64,000 nucleotides of DNA. It comes from DAOUJH01 sp965248955 (GTDB lineage: Bacteria; Chloroflexota; Dehalococcoidia; Lucifugimonadales; QGNO01). Where the stretch lies: NCBI GenBank assembly GCA_965248955.1, contig OZ252212.1, positions 186,001-250,000 on the forward strand, read 5' to 3'. Positions 33,566 to 41,829 of this stretch are shown here, one piece after another. Both the position numbers and the translations under genes were made by a program. A model generated the notes under the pieces. The model was not told where the DNA came from, did not search any database, and worked only from the letters and a program-made list of their open reading frames with translations. How positions within the stretch are numbered: position 1 is the first letter of the stretch; every line of letters begins with the position of its first letter.

Positions 33566-33910
33566 GTGGGACTGATCATCGGCATATTGTTAGGGTTGTT
33601 CAGCCTCGTCGTTCTGGCCCTCCCTTTCTTCAGAAAAGAGAGGGTAGGGGGGCTTCATGCCGGTAATGCTGGTAGTCTCAGGGAAAAGCGGATTTCCATC
33701 TATCAGGAAATCAGAACGCTGGAGAATGATCTCGACTTGGGGCAAGTATCGCCGGAAGATTACGAAAAACGTCTCCATGATTACCGGTTGCGCGCCGCGG
33801 AGCTATTGATGGAAGAAGAGGAGCTGGAGCAGACCGACTTTGACTTGGAAGAAGAGATCACTCTGCGCAGAAGAAACGGCCGCAACGACTCCACGCAAGA
33901 TGATGTCTAA
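33566..33910 (+). CDS. CcmI-like membrane-anchored coiled protein
   Basis: This 114-residue protein has one N-terminal helix (about 2-24, VGLIIGILLGLFSLVVLALPF) and a charged helical hairpin (REKRISIYQEIRTLEND, LDLGQVSPEDYEKRLHDYRLRA). That combination resembles the N-terminal part of CcmI, which binds apocytochromes during maturation. The TPR domain of full CcmI is absent. The GTG at 33566 has GAGGTAA 5 bp upstream, better than any codon in the longer open frame. The gene overlaps the following start. Confidence 0.75.
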   Translation: MGLIIGILLGLFSLVVLALPFFRKERVGGLHAGNAGSLREKRISIYQEIRTLENDLDLGQVSPEDYEKRLHDYRLRAAELLMEEEELEQTDFDLEEEITLRRRNGRNDSTQDDV

Positions 33911-35114
33911 CACGGATGGCATCAAGCGGGCCGGTGCAGCTTTGTTGATTGCGTCGCTCGGCCTGCTTCTGACGGTTGTCTCCACGTCCAACGCGCAACA
34001 GGGGCCGGCCCTGATCTCAGGTGCGGTGGTCAACGGCACGCCCGGAGGGGAGCTGCCAGCCGGCAGGTTGGTGGTGCTGCACGTACTCATACAGGATGGA
34101 AGCCGGGATTTCAGGTCTGCTTCCACGGACGCAAACGGGGCGTTTAGCTTTGCCAATGTACCTTCAGCGGAGGTCTTGGGATATCTACTCGTAGCCACGC
34201 ATCAAGGTTTGGACTACACGCTGGAGGTCCTGCCGGGAGAAGCCCTGACCGACCTTGAGCTGGAAATATTCGAAACAACAAGCAGCATAGAGACCGTTGG
34301 AATCGTTCTGGACAGCGTGATGATCGCCGACTGGGATGTACCTCGCCGGACGCTTTCCGTGCTCGAACTTGTCCAACTGGAGAACAACGGCAGCAGGACA
34401 TTTGTTCCCGATCTGAGTCAGCCGGCCGGCATGGCTTTCCTGAGGTTTGCGTTGCCCAGCGATGCCAGAGACCTGCAAGTACAAACACAGCTTCCGGAAG
34501 GCCAGGTGCTTCAAGTAGACCGTGGCTTCGCCGTCACCACCGCGGTACCGCCGGGTCAGCATGGCATGGCCTTCACCTATACGGTGCCGTATCAAGGAGA
34601 CCGTCTCGATTTTTCAAGACGGTTTTCGCTGGGCGCCCAGGCTTTCCGCCTCCTCATACCCGTAAACCTCGGTTCAGCGACCAGCTCCGCCTTGAGCAGC
34701 GGCAGCAACGTCCGGATTGGAGACACGGATTTTCGAGTGCTGCAAGCTGAGGACGTTCCTCCCGGCGGAACCGTCGACATTCAACTGGAGAACCTCCCCC
34801 AGCCGTCCCTGCTCAGCACCGCGATAAGCAGCCTCGGCCAGTCCACCGCAATTTGGGTGGTGCCCATAACGCTGGTGCTGGGCTTGGCGGGGCTACTTGT
34901 CATAGGCATCGTCAGAAGAAGCGGAGTGCCGTCGGTTGCGGCAAATAGCGCCGTGAAAGGAGCATCCACCAAGGACGAGCTTATAGGGGCAATAGTCGAG
35001 CTTGACAACCGTCTCGAGCGCAACGAAGTCACGGAGCAGGAGCACAAACTCCAACGACAGATTCTCAAAGCGCGGCTGCTGGAACAGGAGATGAATGCAA
35101 GGGAGACCCTTTGA
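33900..35114 (+). CDS. Exported protein with carboxypeptidase-regulatory-like domain and CcmI-like C-terminus
   Basis: This is a 404-residue protein of uncertain role. An N-terminal signal segment (KRAGAALLIASLGLLLTVVSTSNAQ) precedes a beta-sandwich region of the carboxypeptidase-regulatory kind (ISGAVVNGTPGGELPAGRLVVLHV, TDANGAFSFANVP). A membrane helix lies near 320-345 (TAIWVVPITLVLGLAGLLVIGIV), and a cytoplasmic helical tail (DELIGAIVELDNRLERNEV) repeats the pattern of the CcmI-like gene just upstream. Its place between ccmI-like and ccmG genes suggests a cytochrome assembly role. ATG 33900 or 33903. Confidence 0.75.
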   Translation: MMSNTDGIKRAGAALLIASLGLLLTVVSTSNAQQGPALISGAVVNGTPGGELPAGRLVVLHVLIQDGSRDFRSASTDANGAFSFANVPSAEVLGYLLVATHQGLDYTLEVLPGEALTDLELEIFETTSSIETVGIVLDSVMIADWDVPRRTLSVLELVQLENNGSRTFVPDLSQPAGMAFLRFALPSDARDLQVQTQLPEGQVLQVDRGFAVTTAVPPGQHGMAFTYTVPYQGDRLDFSRRFSLGAQAFRLLIPVNLGSATSSALSSGSNVRIGDTDFRVLQAEDVPPGGTVDIQLENLPQPSLLSTAISSLGQSTAIWVVPITLVLGLAGLLVIGIVRRSGVPSVAANSAVKGASTKDELIGAIVELDNRLERNEVTEQEHKLQRQILKARLLEQEMNARETL

Positions 35115-35674
35115 GAAGTAGAGCGCTGGTACTTCTGGGAATAGCCCTACCCATAGCGGCGCTGGTTGCGTTAATGGGATGGGCGTTGGCGCAGACAGGA
35201 GGCAATCCGGGAGGCCTGGGAATCAATAGCCGGTCGGGAGAGGTGAGCATAGAACCGGGCGTTGCTCCGCCCCTTTCCATGACTCTGCTGGGGGGCGGCA
35301 ACCTGGACGTGGAGGACCTGAGGGGCAAAATAGTGCTGGTGGACTTCTGGAACTCCTGGTGTCCGCCTTGTGTCGCTGAAGCCCCGGACTTGTCCGCCAC
35401 ATACCGCCTCTATAAAGACAAAGACGTTGAATTCGTAGGAGTTGCCATATGGGACAAGGAATCTGACATTAAAGAATACATCGACAGGTTCAATATTACT
35501 TATAAGAACGGTATAGACTCCCAGGGCAAGATAGCCATTGGCTACGGCGTGCGCGGCGTTCCGGAAAAATTCTTCCTGGACAGGGAGGGGCGCCTGGTCA
35601 AGAAATACGTTGGCCCAATGTCCAGCGAGACTTTGCGAGCCATGCTGGACAGCCTCCTAACGCAATCCGGCTGA
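35111..35674 (+). CDS. Membrane-anchored thioredoxin-like protein (ResA/CcmG type)
   Basis: This 187-residue protein has an N-terminal anchor (about 5-27) and a thioredoxin fold with the redox motif CPPC in VDFWNSWCPPCVAEAPDL. VPEKFFLDREGRLVKKYVG provides the conserved cis-proline region. ResA and CcmG proteins keep apocytochrome cysteines reduced outside the membrane. The TTG start at 35111 overlaps the preceding stop, so it is coupled to the upstream assembly genes. Confidence 0.9.
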   Translation: MRSRALVLLGIALPIAALVALMGWALAQTGGNPGGLGINSRSGEVSIEPGVAPPLSMTLLGGGNLDVEDLRGKIVLVDFWNSWCPPCVAEAPDLSATYRLYKDKDVEFVGVAIWDKESDIKEYIDRFNITYKNGIDSQGKIAIGYGVRGVPEKFFLDREGRLVKKYVGPMSSETLRAMLDSLLTQSG

Positions 35675-35686
35675 GAAACAACTGTC

Positions 35687-35830
35687 ATGCGTAGATATCC
35701 AAGCCGTAGAAGGCGGCGAAATACACAACAATCCTCTAAACTCACCAAAAGGAGCAGCATTCCCTGGTGGGCAATAGCCTTACTTCTAGTCGTAGCGTTT
35801 ATAATTGCGGCGGCCAGGCTTCTCCAATAA
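35687..35830 (+). CDS. Small basic single-helix membrane protein (47 aa)
   Basis: An ATG at 35687, 12 bp after the thioredoxin-like stop, opens a 47-codon frame ending TAA at 35830. The N-terminal half is very basic (MRRYPSRRRRRNTQQSSK), and the C-terminal half is one hydrophobic helix (WWAIALLLVVAFIIAAARLL). That layout is typical of small membrane accessory proteins, and its position suggests membership of the assembly operon. No ribosome-binding site stands out. Function unknown. Confidence 0.5.
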   Translation: MRRYPSRRRRRNTQQSSKLTKRSSIPWWAIALLLVVAFIIAAARLLQ

Positions 35831-35847
35831 CTTGGTGGTGAATACCC

Positions 35848-35857
35848 TTGACGTCAA
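35848..35857. promoter_or_regulatory. Palindrome TTGACGTCAA upstream of phoB-like gene
   Basis: A 10-bp perfect palindrome, whose left half is also a possible -35 (TTGACG), lies 48 bp upstream of the response regulator. No -10 at the right spacing is clear. Confidence 0.3.
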
Positions 35858-35905
35858 CCCTGAGCTATGATTTAAGTGATTTAGAGATAACGGAGAGGAA
35901 AACAC

Positions 35906-36604
35906 TTGTCTGAACAAGTAGTGCTGGTGATTGAAGACGAGGAGAACCTTCTAAAGGCGATAAAGTACAACCTTGAGAAGGACGGCTACAAGGTCCAATC
36001 GGCAATGGACGGAGAGCAAGGCTTGGAGCTGGCCCGCCAGATGGAGCCCAGCATGATTATTCTTGATATCATGCTGCCCAAAATGGACGGTATAGAGGTG
36101 TGCCGTATCCTGAGACGTGAAAGCAACGTCCCCATTTTGATGCTGACAGCCAAGTCAGAAGAGATCGATAGGGTAGTGGGTTTGGAGCTTGGCGCAGATG
36201 ACTACGTAACCAAACCGTTCAGCATGCGGGAGTTAATGGCTAGAACAAAGGCCATTCTGAGACGTTACTCCCTATCAGCCAACGGTAAAGCTGAGGAATC
36301 AGGCAAGGTTCTCAAAGCCGGTAAGCTAGAGGTCAACCTGACGAAGCACGTGGTTACCCTGGGAGACAAGTTGCTGGAACTGAAGCCACGCGAGTTCGAT
36401 TTGCTGGCGCTTCTTGTAGAAAACGCAGGAAGAGCCCTGACCAGAGACCAGATACTGGAGCGCATCTGGGGGCAGGACTACTTTGGGGACACCAGGACGG
36501 TGGACGTACACATCAGATGGCTGCGAGAGAAGATAGAAGGCGATCCCGGCAGCCCCACGCGGATTATAACTATACGAGGGGTGGGCTACCGCTTCGACGC
36601 ATGA
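35906..36604 (+). CDS. OmpR/PhoB-family response regulator
   Basis: This 232-residue regulator has a receiver domain with acidic pocket Asp11/Glu12 and phosphoacceptor Asp54 (IILDIMLPKMDG), the conserved Thr in MLTAKSEE and the Lys in YVTKPFSMRE. It is followed by a winged-helix DNA-binding domain (LKPREFDLLALLVENAG, TRDQILERIWG, TVDVHIRWLREKIE). The TTG start at 35906 has GGAGAGG 9 bp upstream. Its stop overlaps the histidine kinase start (ATGA). With pst genes behind a Pho box downstream, it is most likely PhoB/PhoP. Confidence 0.93.
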   Translation: MSEQVVLVIEDEENLLKAIKYNLEKDGYKVQSAMDGEQGLELARQMEPSMIILDIMLPKMDGIEVCRILRRESNVPILMLTAKSEEIDRVVGLELGADDYVTKPFSMRELMARTKAILRRYSLSANGKAEESGKVLKAGKLEVNLTKHVVTLGDKLLELKPREFDLLALLVENAGRALTRDQILERIWGQDYFGDTRTVDVHIRWLREKIEGDPGSPTRIITIRGVGYRFDA

Positions 36605-37974
36605 AGCTCTTGAACCTTCGCCACTGGCGATTAGCACTCCTCTTCACCCTTCCCATAGCCGTCTCAACCGGGGTGGTCTTCTACGTATTCGGCCTTCCTG
36701 AACAAATGCCTCTGAACCGCCTGGCGCCGGCGGCAGGCCTGGTAGGTATCATTGCTCTCCTCCTATCCATATGGCTGGCAAGGACCGTATCCCGCCGCAC
36801 CTTGGACTCCCTTCATCCCTTGACTCAGGCCATGCTCCATCTTGCCCAAGGAAATCTGGACTACCGCCTACGGACGGGCAGCGAACCCAAAGATCTGATA
36901 GATGCGTTCAACCGGACAGCGACCACGCTGAGGAACATCATCGAAGAGCTGTCTGAAGAGCGAAACAAGCTATCGGCGATTCTGGACATCATGGCAGATG
37001 GCGTCGTGGTTATCGAGGCCGACGGCAGGATAGAGCTGATGAACCGCGCCGGGGAGGACATCCTGAATGCAAACGCAGCAACCGCCGTTGGCTCGCGTTT
37101 CATGGAAGCCGTGCGCGATCATGAGATTCGTGACGTCATCTCCAGGGCGCTGCAAACCAAAGAGCCGCAGCGGGGCGACATAGAGCTCCTCTACAGGCGA
37201 AGGTATCTAGTTGCAATTGCCGCCCCCTTGACGCAGGAAGAAACTTCCGGCGTTCTACTCACGCTGCATGATCTAACCCGAATACGCCAGGTAGAGACCA
37301 CCCGACGCGAATTCGTGAGCAACGTGTCGCACGAGTTGCGCACACCTATTGCATCTATCAAAGCCATGGTGGAGACACTCCAGAGAGGCGCAATGGAAGA
37401 CAAGCAAGTAGCCGGTGACTTCATGGAGCGCATCGATAGAGACATAGTGCGAATGAACGACATAGTCAGCGAGCTCTTGGAACTGTCGTTGCTGGAAAGC
37501 GGGCAGATGAAACTGGACATCTCTTCCATAGAAGTCATCCCTTTCCTAGAGGAGATCAACCAGGAGTACCAGGTGAAGGCGGAAGCAAAGAAGATACGGC
37601 TCAGGGTAGAAGAAGACACCCACCAGCCCAGAGTGCTCGGAGACAGAGGCAAGGTTCGCCAGATTCTGGCCAACCTGTTAGACAACGCCCTGAAAGCCAC
37701 CGCTGAAAGCGGCGAGATAGGATTATCTGCGGAAGCACAGAACAGCTCCACTAGAATCAACGTCAGGGATACCGGATCCGGCATAGCCCAGGAGCACTTG
37801 CCTCATATTTTCGAACGGTTCTACAAGGTGGATAGATCGCGCAGAGACGGCGGCACCGGTTTGGGTCTCTCCATAGTGAAGCATCTGGTGCAAGCTCAAA
37901 ACGGCGAGGTCTGGGTGGAAAGTAGGGAAGGGGAGGGTAGTACCTTCAGCTTCACGCTGCCCACGGCCCGCTGA
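36601..37974 (+). CDS. PhoR-like sensor histidine kinase
   Basis: This 457-residue kinase has two N-terminal helices (about 9-32 and 41-60) with almost no periplasmic loop. They are followed by a HAMP segment, a PAS domain (about 122-232), HisKA with phosphorylated His244 (FVSNVSHELRTP) and the HATPase domain with N box (LANLLDNALKA), G1 (RDTGSGI), F box (ERFYKVD) and G2 (GGTGLGLSI). The missing sensor loop fits PhoR-type kinases, which read phosphate through the Pst transporter and PhoU. The longer frame from 36517 is rejected in favour of the ATGA overlap. Confidence 0.93.
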   Translation: MKLLNLRHWRLALLFTLPIAVSTGVVFYVFGLPEQMPLNRLAPAAGLVGIIALLLSIWLARTVSRRTLDSLHPLTQAMLHLAQGNLDYRLRTGSEPKDLIDAFNRTATTLRNIIEELSEERNKLSAILDIMADGVVVIEADGRIELMNRAGEDILNANAATAVGSRFMEAVRDHEIRDVISRALQTKEPQRGDIELLYRRRYLVAIAAPLTQEETSGVLLTLHDLTRIRQVETTRREFVSNVSHELRTPIASIKAMVETLQRGAMEDKQVAGDFMERIDRDIVRMNDIVSELLELSLLESGQMKLDISSIEVIPFLEEINQEYQVKAEAKKIRLRVEEDTHQPRVLGDRGKVRQILANLLDNALKATAESGEIGLSAEAQNSSTRINVRDTGSGIAQEHLPHIFERFYKVDRSRRDGGTGLGLSIVKHLVQAQNGEVWVESREGEGSTFSFTLPTAR

Positions 37975-38212
37975 CTTCAGCCCGTCTGAGACGAACCACA
38001 CACTTGGAGCTTCCTTTTTCCGGCAAGCCATAACGCACGCTTAATCCCCTGATAAGATCCAGTTAACCCGCCCGCTATAAACTCTTCCTCGGGAGAGAGC
38101 GCTTTCCCCAGCGTAGTCGGACATAGAATCAGTTCCCTGACCGCGTTGATGCCCCACATGCGGCACGACCCGTTTCAATCGAGCACCCCCGAGGATAACG
38201 TGGTTGTGCCGC

Positions 38213-38267
38213 GTTTTGCAGGCCAATGCGCAGCCTTGCAAAACCTCTTCCCCCTTGATGGGGGAAG
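38213..38267. terminator. Two adjacent stem-loops, possible terminator or repeat element
   Basis: The first stem pairs 38213-38223 with 38233-38244 (GTTTTGCA core, one bulge). The second pairs CTTCCCCC (38247-38254) with GGGGGAAG (38260-38267) around a 5-base loop. There is no T-run, so it could be a dispersed repeat instead. Confidence 0.45.
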
Positions 38268-38315
38268 ATTGAGATGGGGTGTTACGCAAAGGTCTCCCAA
38301 TACTGTGCAACAACC

Positions 38316-38355
38316 TCTAACACTTCGTTAACATCTTGTTAAAAGTCTGTTCAAC
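38316..38355 (+). promoter_or_regulatory. Pho box: four direct repeats at exact 11-bp period
   Basis: The units TCTAACA (38316), GTTAACA (38327), GTTAAAA (38338) and GTTCAAC (38349) are each 11 bp apart. PhoB/PhoP regulators bind direct repeats with this period. TAGGAT (38377-38382) downstream can serve as the -10, placing the last repeat over the -35 region, the classic activator arrangement. It precedes pstC by 125 bp and follows phoB-phoR. Confidence 0.75.
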
Positions 38356-38480
38356 AAACCGTGCCTCGTATTGTTTTAGGATGCTAAGGCGCATGGTAGA
38401 CAACAATGCAAGGTGGGCAGCTATATGGGGGCGGAAGCGGGCGCCATTCTTATTGACTCGGCTAAACTGCACTGGGGACG

Positions 38481-39464
38481 GTGTTGACGGATTCAACTCA
38501 CCAAGCACAAGGTAGAAGTATTTCCTCCACAGGCGTAACCAAAACAGAGGTCACCAGTCTTGCCAAGCGCCGGAGACGGGGTGAGCTTGAGGGCCGCATA
38601 GCCCATCTTCTATTCTTCCTGGCAGCCTCCGTATCCGTGCTTACCACCGCAGGCATCCTGATAACCCTTGCCTTTGAAGCGTTCAACTTCTTCACCGAGG
38701 TATCACCGTGGGAGTTCCTCACCGGCACCAAGTGGTCGCCTAGACTGAAAGATCAATTCGGAAACACCCACTTCGGTGTTCTACCGCTGGTTTCCGGCAC
38801 GGTACTTGTTGCTGGGATCGCAGCGCTGGTAGCGGTTCCCACCGGCATCGGCATAGCTATTTTCCTCTCCGAATACGCCCCGGATAAAGTACGGCGAACC
38901 ATCAAACCCATTCTAGAGATACTGGCCGGCATACCCACGGTTGTTTACGGGTACTTTGCCCTCACGTTCGTCACCCCGGTGCTTCAGGATTTGATTCCCG
39001 GCCTCCTTGTATTCAATGCTTTGAGCGCAGGCCTTGTCATGGGATTGATGATAATCCCCATGGTCTCCTCAATCAGTGAGGATGCCATGGTGGCGGTGCC
39101 AAGGTCGCTGCGCCATGCCGCCTATGCGCTCGGCGCCACGCGCATTGAGGTGTCGCTCAAGGTGGTGGTGCCTGCCGCTATTTCCGGAATTGTGGCTGCC
39201 TTCATCCTTGGATTCTCCAGGGCAATAGGCGAGACCATGTTGGTCACCATTGCTGCCGGAGCTACCCCCAGACTGGGGTTGAATCCCCTGGAGAGCATTC
39301 AGACAATGACTGCATATATCGTGCAGGTTGCCCTGGGAGAAGCCCCACACGGCACTATAGAGTTCAGCACCATATTCGCGGTGGGACTGCTTCTCTTCTT
39401 CATGACGTTGGTCATGAACCTGGCCGGGCACTTTGCAGTTCGTAGATGGCGGGAGGTTTACTGA
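38481..39464 (+). CDS. pstC: Phosphate ABC transporter permease PstC
   Basis: This 327-residue permease has a basic cytoplasmic N-terminus of about 40 residues and six helices. The family segments WSPRLKDQFGNTHFGVLPLVSGT (extracellular entry), AIFLSEYAP and the EAA loop SLRHAAYALGATRIEVSLKVVVP are visible. It pairs with PstA to import phosphate. The GTG start at 38481 has GGGGA upstream; a TTG follows directly. Its stop overlaps pstA. Confidence 0.93.
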   Translation: MLTDSTHQAQGRSISSTGVTKTEVTSLAKRRRRGELEGRIAHLLFFLAASVSVLTTAGILITLAFEAFNFFTEVSPWEFLTGTKWSPRLKDQFGNTHFGVLPLVSGTVLVAGIAALVAVPTGIGIAIFLSEYAPDKVRRTIKPILEILAGIPTVVYGYFALTFVTPVLQDLIPGLLVFNALSAGLVMGLMIIPMVSSISEDAMVAVPRSLRHAAYALGATRIEVSLKVVVPAAISGIVAAFILGFSRAIGETMLVTIAAGATPRLGLNPLESIQTMTAYIVQVALGEAPHGTIEFSTIFAVGLLLFFMTLVMNLAGHFAVRRWREVY

Positions 39465-40348
39465 TGGCAGCCGATATCACTTCCTCCTTCAACCAGAGAC
39501 TCAAGTTCAGGAAAGCCGTTGGAGCGGTATTCTACGGTCTCTTCCTTGCCGCCATTTTCCTCGGCATCATCGGCCTCATGACCCTCCTCATCCGGGTGCT
39601 AATACAGGGCATCCCCTGGCTGAACTGGCATTTCATAAGCAGCTACCCCAGCCGGTTTCCAGAACAGGCTGGCATCCTGGCGGCAATAGCGGGCAGTGTC
39701 TGGGCAATGGGACTGGTGGGAATGTTCACAGTACCGGTGGGGGTGGGAGCGGCCATCTATTTGGAAGAGTACGCCCCAAAGAACTGGTTCACCCGGTTTA
39801 TTGAGGTGAACATTGCAAATCTAGCCGGGGTCCCTTCCATAGTGTACGGGCTGATGGGCTTCGCGCTGTTCGTTACTGCTCTTTCGCTTGGCAGGTCTGT
39901 GCTGGCGGGAGCGTTGACTCTTGCCCTCTTGGTCTTGCCAATCGTCATTCTTGCCTCCCGCGAAGCGATTCGGGCAGTGCCCAACACCTACCGAGATGCG
40001 GCCTACGCATTAGGGGCCACTAAGTTCCAGGTTGTCAAGGGAGTAGTGATACCTCAAGCCATGCCTGGCATAATGACCGGCACCATACTGGCTCTGTCCA
40101 GGGCCATTGGTGAAGCTGCGCCGGTCATAGCAATCAGCGCCCTGGTATTCCTCAGATTCGTTCCCACGGATCCCCTGGACCGCTTCACCGTAATGCCCAT
40201 CCAGATTTATAACTGGGTTACACGGCCTCAGGATGGTTTCAGGGAAATCGCAGCCGCCGGTATCATTGTGCTCTTGGTTGTTCTCCTGAGCATGAACGCT
40301 ATTGCCATCTACATTCGCAACAGAACACAGGTCAAATCGGAGGAGTAG
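39464..40348 (+). CDS. pstA: Phosphate ABC transporter permease PstA
   Basis: This 294-residue permease has six helices with AAIYLEEYAPKNWFTRFIEVNIANLAG and an EAA loop NTYRDAAYALGATKFQVVKGVVIPQA, both characteristic. The ATG at 39464 overlaps the pstC stop and has GGGAGG 8 bp upstream; an in-frame ATG at 39446 is less well placed. It is the partner of PstC. Confidence 0.93.
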   Translation: MAADITSSFNQRLKFRKAVGAVFYGLFLAAIFLGIIGLMTLLIRVLIQGIPWLNWHFISSYPSRFPEQAGILAAIAGSVWAMGLVGMFTVPVGVGAAIYLEEYAPKNWFTRFIEVNIANLAGVPSIVYGLMGFALFVTALSLGRSVLAGALTLALLVLPIVILASREAIRAVPNTYRDAAYALGATKFQVVKGVVIPQAMPGIMTGTILALSRAIGEAAPVIAISALVFLRFVPTDPLDRFTVMPIQIYNWVTRPQDGFREIAAAGIIVLLVVLLSMNAIAIYIRNRTQVKSEE

Positions 40349-40350
40349 GG

Positions 40351-41130
40351 ATGGAGCAAAGCTTGAACGGGACCGTTCTGCAAGTATCAGACCTGGAAGT
40401 CTACTACGGTGCTTTCCGTGCTTTGCGGGACATCTCAATGAAGGTCCAGCGCAACAAAGTTACCGCGATAATTGGACCTTCCGGATGCGGTAAAAGCACT
40501 CTGATCAGGTGCTTCAACCGCATGAACGAGCTTGTCCCGGGGACGGTTATCAAAGGTGATATACTCTTCAACGAAGAGAACTTGTATGATCCCAGCGTGG
40601 ACCCCACGGAGGTCAGGTCACGTATTGGAATGGTATTTCAAAAACCAAATCCCTTCCCCAAGTCCATCTATGAGAACGTTGCCTTCGGCCTCAAGATCAA
40701 TGGATTCAGAGATAACGTAGAGGAGGCGGTGGAAAGGTCTCTCCGCCGCGCCGCGCTATGGGATGAAGTCAAGGACCGTCTGAAGGAGGGCGCTTTGAAT
40801 CTTTCCGGCGGGCAGCAACAACGCCTCTGTATTGCCCGCGCCCTGGCCATAGAACCCGAAGTGGTGTTGATGGACGAGCCGGCATCTGCCCTTGATCCCG
40901 TGTCCACTCTGGCAATCGAAGACCTGATCCGAGAGTTGTCTTCGGAAGTCACCATCATCATCGTTACACACAACATGCAGCAGGCCGCCCGCGTATCAGA
41001 TGAGACTGCTTTTCTAATGATGGGTGATGACAGGGCCGGTTATCTTGTGGAGTTCGGGGCAACGCAGCAGATCTTTACGGACCCTAAGGACGAACGCACG
41101 GAAGCGTACATCACCGGCCGCTTCAGCTAG
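40351..41130 (+). CDS. pstB: Phosphate ABC transporter ATPase PstB
   Basis: This 259-residue ATPase has Walker A GPSGCGKST, the PstB-specific RCFNRMNEL segment, Q-loop VFQKPNPFPKSIYENVAFG, signature LSGGQQQRLCIARAL, Walker B VVLMDEPASALDP, and the H-loop IVTHNMQQAARVSD. GGAGGAG precedes the ATG 2 bp after pstA. It energises phosphate uptake and, with PhoU, signals to PhoR. Confidence 0.95.
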   Translation: MEQSLNGTVLQVSDLEVYYGAFRALRDISMKVQRNKVTAIIGPSGCGKSTLIRCFNRMNELVPGTVIKGDILFNEENLYDPSVDPTEVRSRIGMVFQKPNPFPKSIYENVAFGLKINGFRDNVEEAVERSLRRAALWDEVKDRLKEGALNLSGGQQQRLCIARALAIEPEVVLMDEPASALDPVSTLAIEDLIRELSSEVTIIIVTHNMQQAARVSDETAFLMMGDDRAGYLVEFGATQQIFTDPKDERTEAYITGRFS

Positions 41131-41146
41131 TAGGAAGGAGATTGAA

Positions 41147-41812
41147 TTGCCTAGAGAAGATTTTGATAGGTCGTTAGCAGCGCTTCAGGACGATCTGCTG
41201 ACACTGGGCAGCATGGTGGAAAAAGCGATAGCCAGGTCTATCGATGCTCTGAAACACCGTGACCTTGAAATGTCCAGACAAGTTATCCAAGATGACGATC
41301 TGATAGACAGGAAGAGGTTTGCCATAGAAGAGGAGTGTGTGGAACTGATAGCCACGCAGCAGCCAATGGCTGGCGACCTCCGCATACTGATCGCAGTGCT
41401 GCACATAGCCGTAGAGCTGGAGCGGATGGGCGACTATGCCGAAGGCATAGGCAAGATCAGCGTTATGATGGGCAACGACCCACCCCTGAAGCCTTTGATA
41501 GATATTCCACGGATGGCGGAGAAGTCTATGGATATGCTGCGCCGCAGCTTGGACGCCCTGGTAAACCGGGATGAAGCGGCGGCATTGCAGGTCTGCAACG
41601 ACGACGACGAGGTGGATGCCCTGTACGACCAGGTATACAGGGAACTGCTAATGTTCATGCTCCAAGACCCCAAGACCGTACAGAGAGCCACGTATCTCTT
41701 GTGGGTGTCCCACGACCTGGAGCGGATAGCGGATAGGGCTACCAACATTGCGGAGAGAGTCATCTTCCTGGTAACCGGCAAGTTGACAGAGATAAACGTA
41801 TCCAAGTATTGA
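41147..41812 (+). CDS. phoU: Phosphate-specific transport regulator PhoU
   Basis: This 221-residue protein consists of two three-helix bundles, each with the metal-binding acidic pattern: ELERMGDYAEGI in the first half and DLERIADRATNIAE in the second. PhoU dampens PhoR signalling when phosphate is plentiful. The TTG at 41147 has GGAAGGAG 6 bp upstream, giving the normal N-terminus PREDFDRSLAALQDDLL; the open frame upstream overlaps pstB and is not used. It converges on ligD with only 17 bp between stops. Confidence 0.92.
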   Translation: MPREDFDRSLAALQDDLLTLGSMVEKAIARSIDALKHRDLEMSRQVIQDDDLIDRKRFAIEEECVELIATQQPMAGDLRILIAVLHIAVELERMGDYAEGIGKISVMMGNDPPLKPLIDIPRMAEKSMDMLRRSLDALVNRDEAAALQVCNDDDEVDALYDQVYRELLMFMLQDPKTVQRATYLLWVSHDLERIADRATNIAERVIFLVTGKLTEINVSKY

Positions 41813-41829
41813 GCAATCCGCGGAAATCA

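Larger units (their letters stand above)
37975..38480. other. Regulatory/intergenic region between phoR and pstC
   Basis: This 506-bp gap holds no supported gene; a 90-codon minus-strand frame (38313-38041) spans hairpin DNA and has no family features. It contains two stem-loops (38213-38267) and the Pho box array (38316-38355). The substrate-binding gene pstS, often located here, is absent. Confidence 0.7.

Noticed and set aside
38041..38313. Minus-strand 90-codon frame between phoR and pstC
   Set aside because: It spans two stem-loops and repeat-like DNA with no family features.
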